Positions 1 through 10,401 of a DNA stretch of 64,000 bases are shown here, in pieces. A model generated the notes under the pieces. It was given only the letters and a program-made list of their open reading frames with translations. It was not told the DNA's origin and did not search any database. Position 1 is the stretch's first letter; each line of letters opens with the position of its first letter. A program made the position numbers and the translations under genes. The stretch spans positions 1,736,001-1,800,000 of the forward strand of contig NADL03000523.1 in NCBI GenBank assembly GCA_002205965.3, in the 5' to 3' direction. This DNA comes from Kappaphycus alvarezii. Its lineage: Eukaryota; Rhodophyta; Florideophyceae; Gigartinales; Solieriaceae.

Positions 1-890
1 GGGCTCGTTTGATTTGACTTGACCGACTAGATTGAACTTTATGAAACCGTTAGCTGGTTCTGGCCGTTACTCAGCTGTACCCCTGTATTTATTTTCCTCT
101 AGGTAGACTAGCAAAGGCAGAATTTCATTGTCTAACGATAGCAGGGAGAGGTCTGTAGGAGACTCAAGGCCTGTGAAACAGTGTAGATTCTAACGTTTCG
201 CTACCCAGCCAGGTACGGTAACAAGGGATACTACGACAGAAAGCAGAGTTCGCCCAACAGGATGGACCCAATAGAGGAAGCGCTACCTATAAGGGGAACT
301 TAAAAGGGGAATTGCATACACTATTTGACTGTATATAGTGTGGATGGCTATGTCACCCACATACAGTATATGACATTTTAAACTAAAATACTATACTGTA
401 CCTGCCTTGAGTTTAATCTACCGGGTCACCTAGTATATTGATAAATCACATACTGTAACCCCATTAGAAAATTTTAAATTGTAATTAGTAGCACCTCAAT
501 GGATTTTCTATCTTCAATATGAGAGACCAAAGCCGATATGACCTGAATTTTCTCAGTTTCATTCAAACTGTTATGTAGAGTAGCAAAAGCCGTCACCAGT
601 TTTGTACTGAGGACGGATTTTGAGCTGATTCTATCACATTCAATTATCCCCCAGACCGTACTCTTGGCTTAGTAGGGCATACGAAGATAAAAAATCTGTG
701 TTAGACATTAACACGGGTGACATCACTGGAGACATTAAAGCGCAGATAATCCACCTTCAAATTGAATAGCTCGTCGATATAATACCACATGTATCAGCTA
801 AATCACCATTTTCCCGGCGACAACCATGAAGTGAAAATTGTTTTTCATTACTTCAATGTCCAATTGTCTTACGGAAAATTGGTCTTAAGC
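1..890. other. no gene seen
   Basis: I find no open frame with a recognisable protein here. The stretch is moderately AT-rich, with scattered copies of short strings such as ATACAGTATA and ACTGTA around 300-420. No RNA gene, LTR or terminal repeat is visible. Confidence 0.5.
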
Positions 891-914
891 CTTTTAGGGG
901 ACTAGATCTATAGA

Positions 915-990
915 GCAAAAGTTTGATTGTTTTACTCTTGGAAGATAAATTAGATCTACCTTAAAAATTTCCAGACAACCACAGTCTTGG
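915..990 (-). mobile_element. LINE-2 3' tail fragment (old copy)
   Basis: Read on the minus strand this resembles the end of LINE-2: a GATAGATC-like block, then ATCTTCC, then a run equivalent to AGTAAAACACCC. It is more diverged than the copies near 2.5, 3.1 and 13.1 kb but keeps the same order, including the upstream GGTTGTCTGG segment. No target duplication is visible. Confidence 0.5.
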
Positions 991-999
991 GCGGCGTCT

Positions 1000-2290
1000 G
1001 CATAGGTCACTTTCTTGTGTTTTTTGTTGGCCGAAAGTAGTACTCTGTCGCAGCAGTCCTTTTTTGTGCTTCATGTATTTGATAACACACTATCTACTGC
1101 TGAACCCGATGTCATTGCCCATATAATGGAGGGTAAGTCGATCTGCTGTAATATTTGAAATATGCAGTCAATATTATACCGGACTACTTTAGAGAGTAAC
1201 GAATACAACGATATTCTTTCTGTATAGCCATATAGATGCCAGTAACTACAAACTAAGCTCGCAGTACTGGACAATACAAAAGCATCAACTTGCCTCTGGG
1301 TTAAGATCAGTCGAACCTCGTATTATGTCAGTGTCCAAATAGGAGGGGCCTGTAATTTGGAGTGCTTTACTGATTGGAAATATAGGACGTATTTTTACGA
1401 AAAGTGGTGAAAGAGAGAGGGAGGCAGTCTGGGCGCTGCTAAAGAAGTAGTAGAGACGATGGCAGTGGGTTTCAGAAAGCTGGCAGCGAGGGGTCAATGG
1501 ATTGTAGCTAGATTACCTCAAGAATCAAGAAGACTCGCCCCTTTCACAGTGAGTACTGTCGCTATAGCGTACCACAGGTAGATTTTCGCTCAATTACTAA
1601 AAACTACAGTAGTATTTAAACAAAGGTGCTCATAAAAGTGTATTTACTGGAGGAACTATCATAAAGACCTGTAGCGTACCGTTACTTCAAATAAACTGGT
1701 TGCACATAATAAAGACTGGGTATAAATATCCGAAGGATTAACACCAATTTATAGAGCCATATCCCTTTTTAAGCTCTCTGTTACACCACTGTGTAATAGA
1801 GAACCAGAATAACGGCAGCCACCAAGTCTCTACTACAATGTGGTATAACAGCGAAATTGTCACAAAGGGGGAAGTTCTGTGTATTGAAGGGGCTGAAAAG
1901 GAGAAAGACAGAGCCAAGCGGGACTATCTTACAAGAGTTTTGTAAGACCAGCTGAAAGACATGACACTGTGGGCATCGCCTCAGCTTGTCATTGAAGAAG
2001 GGCGGATCGCACCCACCTGAAGGTATTCAAGGGCTCACATGAATACATGCCTGGTCATGTCTGTCAGCACCGTGAATGAATGCATAGGGTCGCCGATCCT
2101 CAAGTATGCATATTGGCACAACACATTACGGATGGGTCTAACCGCAAAATACACACCATTAACAAACTTTCATAAGTAAAACGTCGAACTGCACTTTACT
2201 TCTCGAATATAATCACGACAATCTAAGTATGCTTGTGGTTTAAAAAGTTGTATTAGTCAGGATGAGTTCTATAGGCGCACTGCACGATGT
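1000..2290. other. no gene seen
   Basis: There are only short frames without recognisable motifs. The 70-residue minus-strand frame at 1285-1497 is not supported by any family resemblance. Presumed decayed intergenic DNA. Confidence 0.45.
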
Positions 2291-2325
2291 CGTCAAATAT
2301 TTCTACAATGAGAAACGCTTGACTG

Positions 2326-2532
2326 ATGATAATCCATCCCCTGGTCCAGTTCCGAGTCAACGAGTGCCCTCTGTGCGGAGCCTCTGCAGCAACCCTCGCT
2401 GAACGATCCAAACATTTGCACTGCGGGGGAGTTTGCCCTTTCTCCGATATTCTACCTATTTTAAGAGGCATCGACATCTGCGGTGCCCTCGGGCCGGAAA
2501 TCTTTGAATTATTTTGCCTCCTAAGCTATTAA
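2326..2532 (+). pseudogene. LINE-1 C-terminal remnant
   Basis: The frame contains a segment reading AATLAERSKH, followed by GIDICGAL. The other LINE-1 copies in this window have ATLAEREKY and GIDIYGAL at the same spacing. That block is the extreme C-terminus of the LINE-1 protein, downstream of its nuclease-like domain. Only about 60 residues survive, there is no start, and the end has diverged. It abuts an opposite-strand LINE-2 fragment, so two lineages meet here tail to tail. Confidence 0.6.
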
Positions 2533-2854
2533 GGGAATAAGTTAGATTATTTTGCTCTTGGAAGATACATATTCGATCTATCCTCAAGAGTTACAGACCA
2601 CCTCACTTGACCCAAAAAGGGATGCCGACACAGTAGTGGGGAATGAACTACGCTCCCTTAAATGCAAATTTCAGGCCAGCCATAGAGCAGGCCGCAATGG
2701 AGATGACGGCTTTTGCAGCCTGCCTTTGCATCAAAATCTCCCGAACTTTTCCGTACGTCTCCATTTCCCTCACAACCACGTTCCTTGACACGTCATTCAG
2801 CACTGCGCATTCATCCGGGTGCCAAACTCTAAAAGCAGAGATTGGAGAAGGCAC
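2533..2854 (-). pseudogene. LINE-2 C-terminus with 3' tail
   Basis: On the minus strand 2854-2648 encodes a segment with WHPDECAVLNDVSRNV. It matches WHPDAFAVLTDVARNV in the LINE-2 copy at 42.9-43.3 kb. The frame ends near 2648 and is followed by about 115 noncoding bases ending at 2533. That noncoding piece carries GATAGATCGAATATG, ATCTTCC and a C-rich end, which is the sequence found alone in the many very short insertions of this window. This copy is therefore the physical link between those insertions and a LINE. Confidence 0.7.
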
Positions 2855-3048
2855 GAATATCTATGCTCAGTGATACCTCTGCCCACTCAAGAGTTTCACG
2901 ACTCCGTTATCTGCTTCACCTTTTGCCTTCACAGCATACAAGCCATTCTTTCCGATTAGCTTCTATTCTACCCTTCCTCGGCGCCTCTACGTGCTTGTTC
3001 CCAACGCTGTAAGGATTTTTCCCCTCAGAATGAGGTCCCAATAGCTGA

Positions 3049-3175
3049 GGGGGGAATTTTTGAGTTTAATTACTGCTGGAAGACATATTCGATCTATCCC
3101 AAATTTTTCCAGACAACCAAAATCGACTTATTCAGGTGTGCTGGCATAGTAATGGGGGAGTAAATGAAAATCCGA
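3049..3175 (-). mobile_element. LINE-2 3' tail fragment
   Basis: Minus-strand sense: the GGTTGTCTGG block, then GGGATAGATCGAATATG, TCTTCC and a terminal CCCCCC. It has the same order as 2533-2660 and 13105-13240. It is a 5'-truncated LINE-2 end with no coding part. The target duplication could not be defined. Confidence 0.65.
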
Positions 3176-3679
3176 GTATAAGAAGGAGAGCCAGGCCTTT
3201 GTGAGAAAGTAGGGAATTTGCTAACAGCACCATATCAAAAAGTTTGATATAGGAATCGGAGGCAGCGGTCTGGAGAACGGTGGTAAAAGCTGTTTTTGTG
3301 ACGTAGACCACGGCAATTAAGAGTTTTACGTAAAAAAACGGCATCGCGAATTTCTAGCCAATCTTAGTCTGTGAATGGGTTCGATAATGTTGGTATACTG
3401 TCATTGGCGAAAGTTATAAATCCTAGGAACTTGTATACAAGCCAAGTTGTAGGATCTATACTTCGAACAACAGCGCATTTACGTCAACTCAAATGTATCT
3501 TATAGCTCAATCAACAACCAGGTGGCGTTGGAAGGAAATGTTTTTTTTTCACTCTTGGGGAGGTATTACCATCAACTCGGCTCTTCGTTGAAGGACAATA
3601 ACCCACAGCATTGGTCAAAAGATCGACTGGAGATCGATAACGCCCCTTTTTTGATCTGTGAACACACATTGGGATGTCA
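3176..3679. other. no gene seen
   Basis: Two short frames (minus strand 3132-3344 and the start of a plus frame from 3522) have no recognisable motif. The plus frame runs into a low-complexity T-rich stretch that belongs to the repeated flank described next. Confidence 0.4.
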
Positions 3680-4194
3680 CCCTTCGAGCGTGAGTATAAT
3701 ATTAAGCGAGAAACTGAAGGTATTGTATTTACACGCCGACATTCTCTCTCTTTACTTTTCTCTTTTTAATTTATTTTCCTTTGTCTCTCCTTCTAATTTT
3801 TTTTTATTTTACGCGACGAAGTTTGCATTTATTTTTACTACTTTCTTTTTGGGGGATTAGGTTTATTAGATCCCCTAAATTCCCTAATCTTTTTACGAGC
3901 GATTGCCTTTTCCTTTGATGGTAGTTCTTTTAGTCTTTTCCATTTATTTGATCTTCTTCGCTCCTAAATATATTTTTCATAATCACCGTTTTACACGTGA
4001 TTTAGCCATAAATAACCCTGTTTAAGGCCGTTTTCAATAATTTCAACTGCAACACCAATCTATGACTACTTTTTTATTCAGTGGGCCTGTAAATATGAAC
4101 CTTTTTGTGCTATTTAGACACGACGGGCGCCACTAAAATGTTATCCAAGTCCTTACGATAACACAAAATCGACAATCCGCACTCCCCCCTTGAC
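3680..4194 (+). repeat. 5' flank of acidic-family copy A
   Basis: T-rich DNA that aligns with 48720-49060. Shared landmarks, in order, are a pyrimidine-rich block, GAGCGAT followed by CCTTT, GATGG, TTCTTTTAGTC or its variant, TTGATCTT, and CGCTCCTAAATA. The last bases (about 4165-4190, ACAATCCGCACTCC) resemble the start-codon region of the acidic gene at 37203 (ATGACCAATCTACGCCCC). The gene body resumes at 12177. I infer that this is the upstream half of copy A, separated from the rest by the chromovirus unit. Confidence 0.6.
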
Positions 4195-4428
4195 AGTGTG
4201 GTGTAAGACAAGATCTTGACAAGTCGGCGTCGGAGTCTTGGGCTCTTCGGGGCTGAGTAAGGCGATCGGGGTTCTCGGAGTCGACGGACGAGGCGCAGTC
4301 TTGGGGCCTTCTTCCTCGCCAATCGGTACTAATGGCGAGGTGGGCGGGGAACGAAAGTCGGCGAGGTCTTCTGAGTCGTACTTTGACGGCGACGGAGGGC
4401 GACCCTTTGACTTGCTGTTGTACGACAC
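4195..4428 (-). pseudogene. inverted partial copy of chromovirus ORF0
   Basis: The minus-strand frame reads SYNSKSKGRPPSPSKYDSED and continues into a Pro/Ser-rich segment with LSPEEPKTPTPTCQDLV. It parallels ORF0 at 5798-6030, is cut off at the left, and lacks the zinc fingers. As in the other arm there is no ATG near the start. Many of the differences from the right arm change the amino acid. Confidence 0.75.
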
Positions 4429-4565
4429 TGTGGGTTACCGCGTAAGGGTCAGAGTGAAAAACACAATGTTAGTCTCTGTTTGCAATCGGGCAGCTGAGAT
4501 AAATCTAGTAGAGATTTTATCCCAACTGGCGGATTGGAAAAACGCACAATAAGGCACAACTTACT

Positions 4566-4578
4566 TGCGATGCTACCA
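4566..4578 (-). other. primer-binding site of inverted LTR unit
   Basis: The minus strand reads TGGTAGCATCGCA three bases after the LTR end. It is identical to the site of the right-hand unit at 5648-5660. Confidence 0.7.
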
Positions 4579-4581
4579 CGA

Positions 4582-5099
4582 TGTGGGGTGTTAAGCGCAC
4601 ACGAGCAGATCAAGGTAGAACTGTGGTTGAAACTTTGGTTGAGGCTGGCTGGGTAAAGCCGGCCGCTCCAAACCAGGGTTTATATAGAACTGAAGATAGC
4701 TACAAACTAAAAGAAAATGCAGTCTAACAGTAGCGAATTCAAAGTTATTCCCGTAAAACAGCCCTGAACGTATCGTAAGTAGCGCTTTCAGAATTGTAGT
4801 CGGCAAGAGTGAAATACTCTGACAAAATGTAAGAAGTACATTGGTCCAGGTGGCATGGGATAGCAAGGCGATTTTTGATTGGTAAAGCAATGATGTAATA
4901 TCCCAGTGTGCAACTCGCCCGTAACTATTCCAAGTGTACCAATGGGGTCAAACGCTGTGTTCAGAACTATAAGGAAAGTGTAATGACAGCAAAGTGCCTA
5001 GTAGCCCTGGTTGCAAGGTTACCAGTGGTTTGAATCTACAGTACAGTATATGCAGTGAATTCTTGTAAAGCTGTAAGGTCTGTGAAGTGAAATACAACA
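4582..5099 (-). repeat. inverted LTR of chromovirus 1
   Basis: 518 bp, read on the minus strand from TGTTGT to CCCCACA, with a TATATAA box in the minus sense near 4680. It shares at least three variant positions with the 5' LTR at 5126-5644 that the 3' LTR lacks. It is thus closer to the 5' LTR than the two LTRs of the element are to each other. Confidence 0.88.
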
Positions 5100-5125
5100 G
5101 ACAGCCATCATGCACAGACTACGCT

Positions 5126-5644
5126 TGTTGTATTTCACTTCACAGACCTTACAGCTTTACACGAATTCACTGCATATACTGTACTGAAGATTCAAACCAC
5201 TGGTAACCTTGCAACCAGGGCTACTAGGCACTTTGCTGTCATTACACTTTCCTTATAGTTCTGAACACAGCGTTTGACCCCATTGGTACACTTGGAATAG
5301 TTACGGGCGAGTTGCACACTGGGATATTACATCATTGCTTTACCAATCAAAAATCGCCTTGCTATCCCATGCCACCTGGACCAATGTACTTCTTACATTT
5401 TGTCAGAGTATTTTCACTCTTGCCGACTACAATTCTGAAAGCGCTACTTACGATACGTTCAGGGCTGTTTTACGGGAATAACTTTGAATTCGCTACTGTT
5501 AGACTGCATTTTCTTTTAGTTTGTAGCTATCTTCAGTTCTATATAAACCCTGGTTTGGAGCGGCCGGCTTTACCCAGCCAGCCTCAACCAAAGTTTCAAC
5601 CACAGTTCTACCTTGATCTGCTCGTGTGCGCTTAACACCCCACA
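5126..5644 (+). repeat. 5' LTR of chromovirus 1
   Basis: 519 bp from TGTTGT to CCCCACA, ending three bases before the primer-binding site. It differs from the 3' LTR by one extra T in a T-run and about three substitutions. Confidence 0.9.
5540..5546 (+). promoter_or_regulatory. TATA box of the 5' LTR
   Basis: TATATAA lies about 105 bp before the LTR end. It is kept at 12072-12078 in the 3' LTR and in the inverted LTR. It probably marks the start of the element transcript. Confidence 0.6.
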
Positions 5645-5647
5645 TCG

Positions 5648-5660
5648 TGGTAGCATCGCA
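5648..5660 (+). other. primer-binding site of chromovirus 1
   Basis: TGGTAGCATCGCA, three bases after the LTR. The first 12 bases are the same as in the unrelated chromovirus at 29712, so both would use a tRNA ending GCGATGCTACCA. Confidence 0.75.
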
Positions 5661-5797
5661 AGTAAGTTGTGCCTTATTGTGCGTTTTTCCAATCCGCCAG
5701 TTGGGATAAAATCTCTACTAGATTTATCTCAGCTGCCCGATTGCAAACAGAGACTAACATTGTGTTTTTCACTCTGACCCTTACGCGGTAACCCACA

Positions 5798-6543
5798 GTG
5801 TCGTACAACAGCAAGTCAAAGGGCCGCCCTCCATCGCCGTCAGAGTACGACTCAGAAGACCTCGCCGACTTTCGTTCCCCGCCCACCTCGCCAATACTAC
5901 CGATTGGCGAGGAAGAAGATCCCAAGACCCCGCTTCCTCCGTCGACTCCGAGAACCCCCATCGCCTTACTCAGCCCCGAGGAGCCCAAGACACCGACGCC
6001 GACTTGCCAAGATCTTGTCTTACCCCGAGCACTGTCAGTGGCATCTCCCTTTGTTACGGTCGAAGAGCCTCGCACCCCTTTTCGATCGTTTGCCCTACCC
6101 CATCGACCGGCCTTCGATCCTTACCCCCGGTCCCGAGGAAGCCGTCGCGTCCGACCGTCTCGAACCCGTCAAGGCCACCGACAAGTTCAAGGGCTCCTCC
6201 GAGAAGGCTTCAAGTACTGCCGGACGCCGCCTCTGTGTCGATCCAAAGGGTGGTAAACCATCGAATCCGCAAGGCTAGGCCCTCGAAAAGGCCGCGATTG
6301 AACAAGAACCCGAAGTCCTCTCCGTTCCATTGTCGTCATTGTCAAGTGACCTGCTCCGGCCGAGTTCAGTACTTCGAGCACCTCCGTTCCCGTCGTCACA
6401 TCCGCCGTACAAGCAAGAAGGAGTACAAGTGCAAGGACTGCCGAATTGAGTTGTTCAGTGAACAAGATCTTGTCCGCCATCAGAACGGGGCTCAGCATCG
6501 ACTCACAGTCAGGGTCACAATTAGTATCTTTATTTTCCATTAA
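5798..6543 (+). pseudogene. ORF0: Pro/Ser-rich protein with two C2H2 fingers, frameshifted
   Basis: An extra coding region between primer-binding site and gag, where a chromovirus normally has only a short leader. The N-terminal part is in one frame (GRPPSPSEYDSEDLADFR, then Pro-rich). It shifts near the CCCCTTTT run at about 6083 into a second frame (PYPIDRPSILTPGPEEAVAS). It shifts again near 6220 into a third frame holding two fingers, each CX2CX12HX5H, around 6330-6400 and 6430-6500, the spacing of U1-type nucleic-acid-binding fingers. It ends at TAA 6541. No ATG precedes the first frame: a TAA lies just upstream, and a CACAG|TG acceptor-like site suggests the start may lie in another exon. 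Its role is unknown; capture of a host gene is possible. The inverted arm carries the same N-terminus, so the ORF was already part of the unit before the duplication. Confidence 0.7.
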
Positions 6544-6686
6544 AATTGCTTGTTTTTGAGTAACAAAAAGGAAAATAGAGCAATAAGTTCATTTCTCAAT
6601 CGACTTCGTGTGTGTGTTGTGTTCACCCTTCCGCTGTGATTGCAAGCTTTCCTCTGCTGCCCCCAGATCCTTGTAGTAGGACTTAC

Positions 6687-6896
6687 AATTGTAAGTCCGT
6701 ATCGCCATCAGGACCTAGACAGGACAACCACCGCAAAGCAAGAATCGGAAGAAGGGCTACTATAACGCACCCGACGTGACTGACGTCAACCCTTACGTCA
6801 GAGAAGGAACTTTTTGTAAGTGCTCCTGGCGGATTTGAACCCGCGACCACTTCATCAGAGCTGCTACACTTAACCACTAGGTCACCAGGACCGAAA
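6687..6896 (-). mobile_element. tRNA-derived SINE-like insertion
   Basis: The minus strand from about 6893 starts TCCTGGTGACCTAGTGG, a good pol III A box, followed by GGTTCAAATCC, a perfect B box. The acceptor-like ends TCCTGG and CCAGGA pair. The T-arm and anticodon arm do not fold properly, so it is not a working tRNA. About 130 bp of unrelated body follow, with TGACGTAAGG and TGACGTCAG motifs, ending near a perfect 20-bp palindrome at 6679-6698. It sits between ORF0 and gag. The target duplication is uncertain. Confidence 0.6.
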
Positions 6897-7138
6897 TTTG
6901 AAGGTGCAAGGAGAGCCAATCAGGTTATAAATCACAATTTTTTCAAAAATCATTGTTGGCATTTTGCTGGAGGCTTCGCCTCGTGGGTAGTTAGTCCAAG
7001 AACCATCTAGGAGACTCTCTGTTACTTCTAGTGTTACAGAAATCGTGTACACGTATAGCCACGTGTGCACGTGTAAAGTCGGAAACTTCTCTCAGATACC
7101 AGGACAAACACTGTTACAGCCTTTGTGAACCTAATCCT

Positions 7139-8079
7139 ATGGATCAGCCGCAAGTCACCCTAGAGTCCCTTACGCAAATGGTGCTTCAGTTGCAGCAGAA
7201 TCTTGAGCACGCCAATAACCAAATTGCGGCTTACAGATCAGAGCTTTCTATTGCAGCGCAAAAGGTATCCTCCTTAGAATCTGAACTCGTAAACGCCCGA
7301 AACCAGGCCAGCTCGTCAAATAATGCCCTAGTGGACAGTCAGGCTGGCCCAAAGAAAAACAAGCCAACTACATTCACTGGGAAAGGATCAATTGCTAGCT
7401 GGTGCGTTCAAATGGACAACTACCTCGGGGAAATGATGGCAATGGACCCCTACACATAGCACTCAGCTACTTGGCTGGAAATGCCCATGAATGGTGGATG
7501 GTCCACTTCAAGACAGAAGAAGGGAAAGGAATAAATTCCTGGCAGTCCCTGAAGGTTGCTTTGATCCAGCGTTTTGAAACGCTGAACAAAGAGAAGATCG
7601 CTCGAGACAAACTCGCCCGCTGGAAACAAGTCAAAGATGTTCCTACCTTCAACGAAGACTTCAACAAAATTATACTCGACATCCCCGATATTGGAGTTAA
7701 AGACCAGATAGATCGTTACTCTCGCGGTTTGAAGCCCTATATCTGGAAGGCGTTGTGCACCAAAGAATACGTCAACCTCTCCGATCTAATGAAGGATGCT
7801 GAGCGAGTAGAGTCGGCCTATCGGCGTTCTGGACCCGGTAACCTACCAAAGTCTTCTGGAGGAAGGAATGGAAATGGAAGCTCTTTTGCTGGAACCAGCA
7901 GTCCTGTACCAATGGAAATTGGGAACGTAGAAGTGATACCGGGGCTAAAAAGAAACACTCCCAATTTACAGAAGCTTGACAAAGAAGAACGTGAAAGATG
8001 TATGCGCGAAGGTCTCTGTCTCAGGTGCAGACAGAAAGGACACATGGCCAAGAACTGCCCAAAAGCCCGGAGGAACTGA
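7139..8079 (+). pseudogene. gag of chromovirus 1 (one frameshift)
   Basis: Starts at ATG 7139 (MDQPQVTLESLTQMV) with a coiled-coil-like, Gln/Glu-rich N-terminus. The frame is lost near 7450 and continues in another frame with YLAGNAHEWW and a retrotransposon-gag body. It ends in a zinc knuckle CLRCRQKGHMAKNC (CX2CX4HX4C) at about 8020-8062. It packages element RNA into virus-like particles. The single frameshift near 7450 splits capsid from its N-terminus. Confidence 0.85.
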
Positions 8080-8990
8080 TTGAAGGTCCCCAGTCAGTTC
8101 CAGTCATTGAAGAACCATTAGACAACCTTGTGTTAGACAAAGAAACTCGGGAGTTATCATTGAATCAAACAAAAAGGTCCATTGTGTCCACCATCAGATC
8201 GAATGCAACGTTCATTGAAACATTCTCCCCTGCATTCGAGAGAAATCACAAGGGCCTTCTCATTGTCAAGGGTACAATTGCTGGTGGACCAGCAAAAATC
8301 CTCATAGACCCTGGTGGTGAGATCAACTTCTTGAGTGAATCGTTTTGCAAGAAACATCAAATAAAGACCCGAGATTCCAGAGAGCTTGCTGAAATGGCCA
8401 ACGGTGCGGACCAGATACTTCAAGAATTGGTAAATGCTGTCATTGTACATATAACTGCCTATACTGAACCTCTGTACTTTGCAGTAAGCCCATTGAAGCG
8501 TTATGATGCAATTCTTGGGAAAGAATGGTGCGCCTCGCATGGGGCAAAAATCAATTGTTTTAATAATGAGGTGAAAATCGAACATAAGGGAAATTCATTC
8601 ATATTTATTGCTGATGATGCCGTAGTGAGTCCTTTTGTATCTTTCAATACCATAGTTAGTGATTTCGATGAGAAAAAAGAGTTATTTGCAGTTTTACTTA
8701 GACCGTTACATTCTAGTGAAACAAGAGCACCAGTATACCCTCGAGACATACAGAAGGTTTTGGAAACATTTGCTGACGTGTTTCCAGAGAAACTCCCAAG
8801 AGTTTTGCCACCGAGAAGGAAACAAGACTTTGAAAAAGAATTAAAGGAAGGAGCAGAACCAGAAAAGAAAGGTCTCTATAGACTTTCTGACAAAGAAATG
8901 TCAGAACTCCGAAAACAGTTGGACGAACTACTAGAAGCTGAGTTTATAAGACCTAGTAAGAGCCCTGGGGAGCTCCTATCCTATTCGTGA
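8077..8990 (+). pseudogene. aspartic protease and start of RT, chromovirus 1
   Basis: The frame carries ILIDPGGEINFLS, the retropepsin active-site region, with Pro and Gly where DSGA is usual. Downstream come YDAILGKEWC (the flap/C-terminal G region) and the RT approach [20 protein letters not shown]. It is shifted relative to gag, and a further frameshift at about 8985 separates it from the RT palm. DPG variants are known in other gypsy elements, so the variant alone need not mean inactivity. Confidence 0.82.
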
Positions 8991-9631
8991 GCAAGAAGGA
9001 TGATAGTCTACGGATGTGTGTCGATTACAGAGCCTTAAACCGGCTTACTGTAAAAAACAGCTATCCCTTACCACGAATTGACGACATTTTCGACCAGCTT
9101 AAAGGAGCAAAGTTCTTCAGCAAAATTGATCTTAGATCTGGGTATCACCAGATTAGACTACACGAAGATTCGATTCCATTTACCGCCTTCAGAACACGAT
9201 ACGGGCACTTTGAATTTCTTGTTCTGCCGTTTGGACTCACTAATGCGCCAGCAACTTTCATGAACCTAATGAATGACATTTTCAAGGATCAGCTCGACTT
9301 ATTTGTGATCGTCTATCTGGATGATATCCTCATCTACAGTAAGACATGGAAGGATCACTTGGATCATATTCGAACTGTACTCGAAATCCTCAGAAAAGAA
9401 AAATTGTTTGGCAAATTATCTAAATGTGTCTTCGGAGTTACAGAAGTCGAGTACCTAGGACACATCATTTCTCAAAGTGGTATTTCTGTTGATCCAAACA
9501 AGATAAGTGCAGTCATGGAATGGCCGATACCAAAGAATAAGCAACAAGTACAGTCTTTTCTTGGTTTTGTCAATTATTACCGGAGATTCATAAAAGGCTG
9601 TTCAATTCTTGCAAAACCCTCACAGAATTGA
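8987..9631 (+). pseudogene. reverse transcriptase, chromovirus 1
   Basis: Contains the RT blocks in order: [47 protein letters not shown] with the catalytic [12 protein letters not shown], and [12 protein letters not shown]. The sequence is well conserved and the catalytic residues are intact. A frameshift at about 9620 cuts the connection to RNase H. There is no start of its own; it is part of pol. Confidence 0.9.
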
Positions 9632-10401
9632 CGAAAAACGTGAATTTCCAATGGAGCCACACTCAAGATGATGCCTTCAAAGTACTCAAGCAAACACTTT
9701 GTAGCGCACCGGTTCTCAGAAATTTCGACGCCACACTGCCTATCTACGTAACCACAGATGCATCACAGTATGCAATTGGTGCAGTGCTGGAACAGGAAGA
9801 ATTAGGTTCTAAAAGGCCGGTCGCGTTTGCATCCAGGACTCTTAATGATGCGGAACAAAACTATGCGGCCCATGAAAGGGAACTTTTGGCCATTGTAGAT
9901 TCCCTCAAGTGGTGGAGATCATACCTTTATGGTAATTCATTCACCATTCACTCGGACCACTATCCCCTAAGATACCTAGAAACCCAAGAAAACTTGTCCC
10001 CGAGACAAGTGAGATGGCTGGAAAGATTAGTTAATTTCGACTTCAAGATAATACCCATCTCAGGAAAATCAAATGTAGTGGCGGACGCACTATCGAGGCA
10101 ACCACAAGATGTGCCGTCACCTTATCAACGAAACAATTCATTACTTCAAGAAGTTATTACCAAGACATCCTCAGAATCCAATAACATTTCGACCATATCA
10201 TTCACAAACACTGAGTTAGTGGGGTTGGTAGAAGATTATGGTAGGGATGAGAACCTCAGAACCCATTACCAAGATCCTAGAGCTCCCTTTGAGCGTCGAG
10301 GGATGCTTCTACTTAAAACAAGAAGATCTGTGTACCAGAAGGAAATTTCAGAGTCAAGCTCCTGCATGACTATCATTGCACTCCCAACACGGGACACCTA
10401 G
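9628..10401 (+). pseudogene. RNase H, chromovirus 1
   Basis: TTDASQYAIGAVLEQ (first Asp), AAHERELLAIV (Glu) and TIHSDHYPLRYL (Asp) give a typical gypsy RNase H. It ends with VADALSRQ and a connecting region. It lies in a different frame from RT. The frame ceases to match near 10310, where the integrase frame takes over. Confidence 0.88.

Larger units (their letters stand above)
4195..6030. repeat. large head-to-head palindrome, 26-bp centre
   Basis: Left arm (about 4195-5099) and right arm (5126-6030) are reverse complements. They comprise an LTR, a primer-binding site, an untranslated leader and the start of ORF0. The 26-bp spacer is 5100-5125. By eye the LTRs differ at about 3 positions and the leader is identical. 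The ORF0 part differs at about 15 of 205 positions, so divergence rises with distance from the centre. The left arm stops where copy A of the acidic family begins. Confidence 0.9.

Noticed and set aside
3522..3860. 112-residue plus-strand protein
   Set aside because: Its second half is a T-rich low-complexity stretch shared with the repeated flank; no motif or start context supports it.
6820..6895. Functional tRNA gene
   Set aside because: A and B boxes are good but the T-stem has mismatches, the 3' side is too short, and no clear anticodon stem forms.
8157..8585. 142-residue minus-strand frame in the protease region
   Set aside because: Shadow of the plus-strand protease; no homology in that frame.
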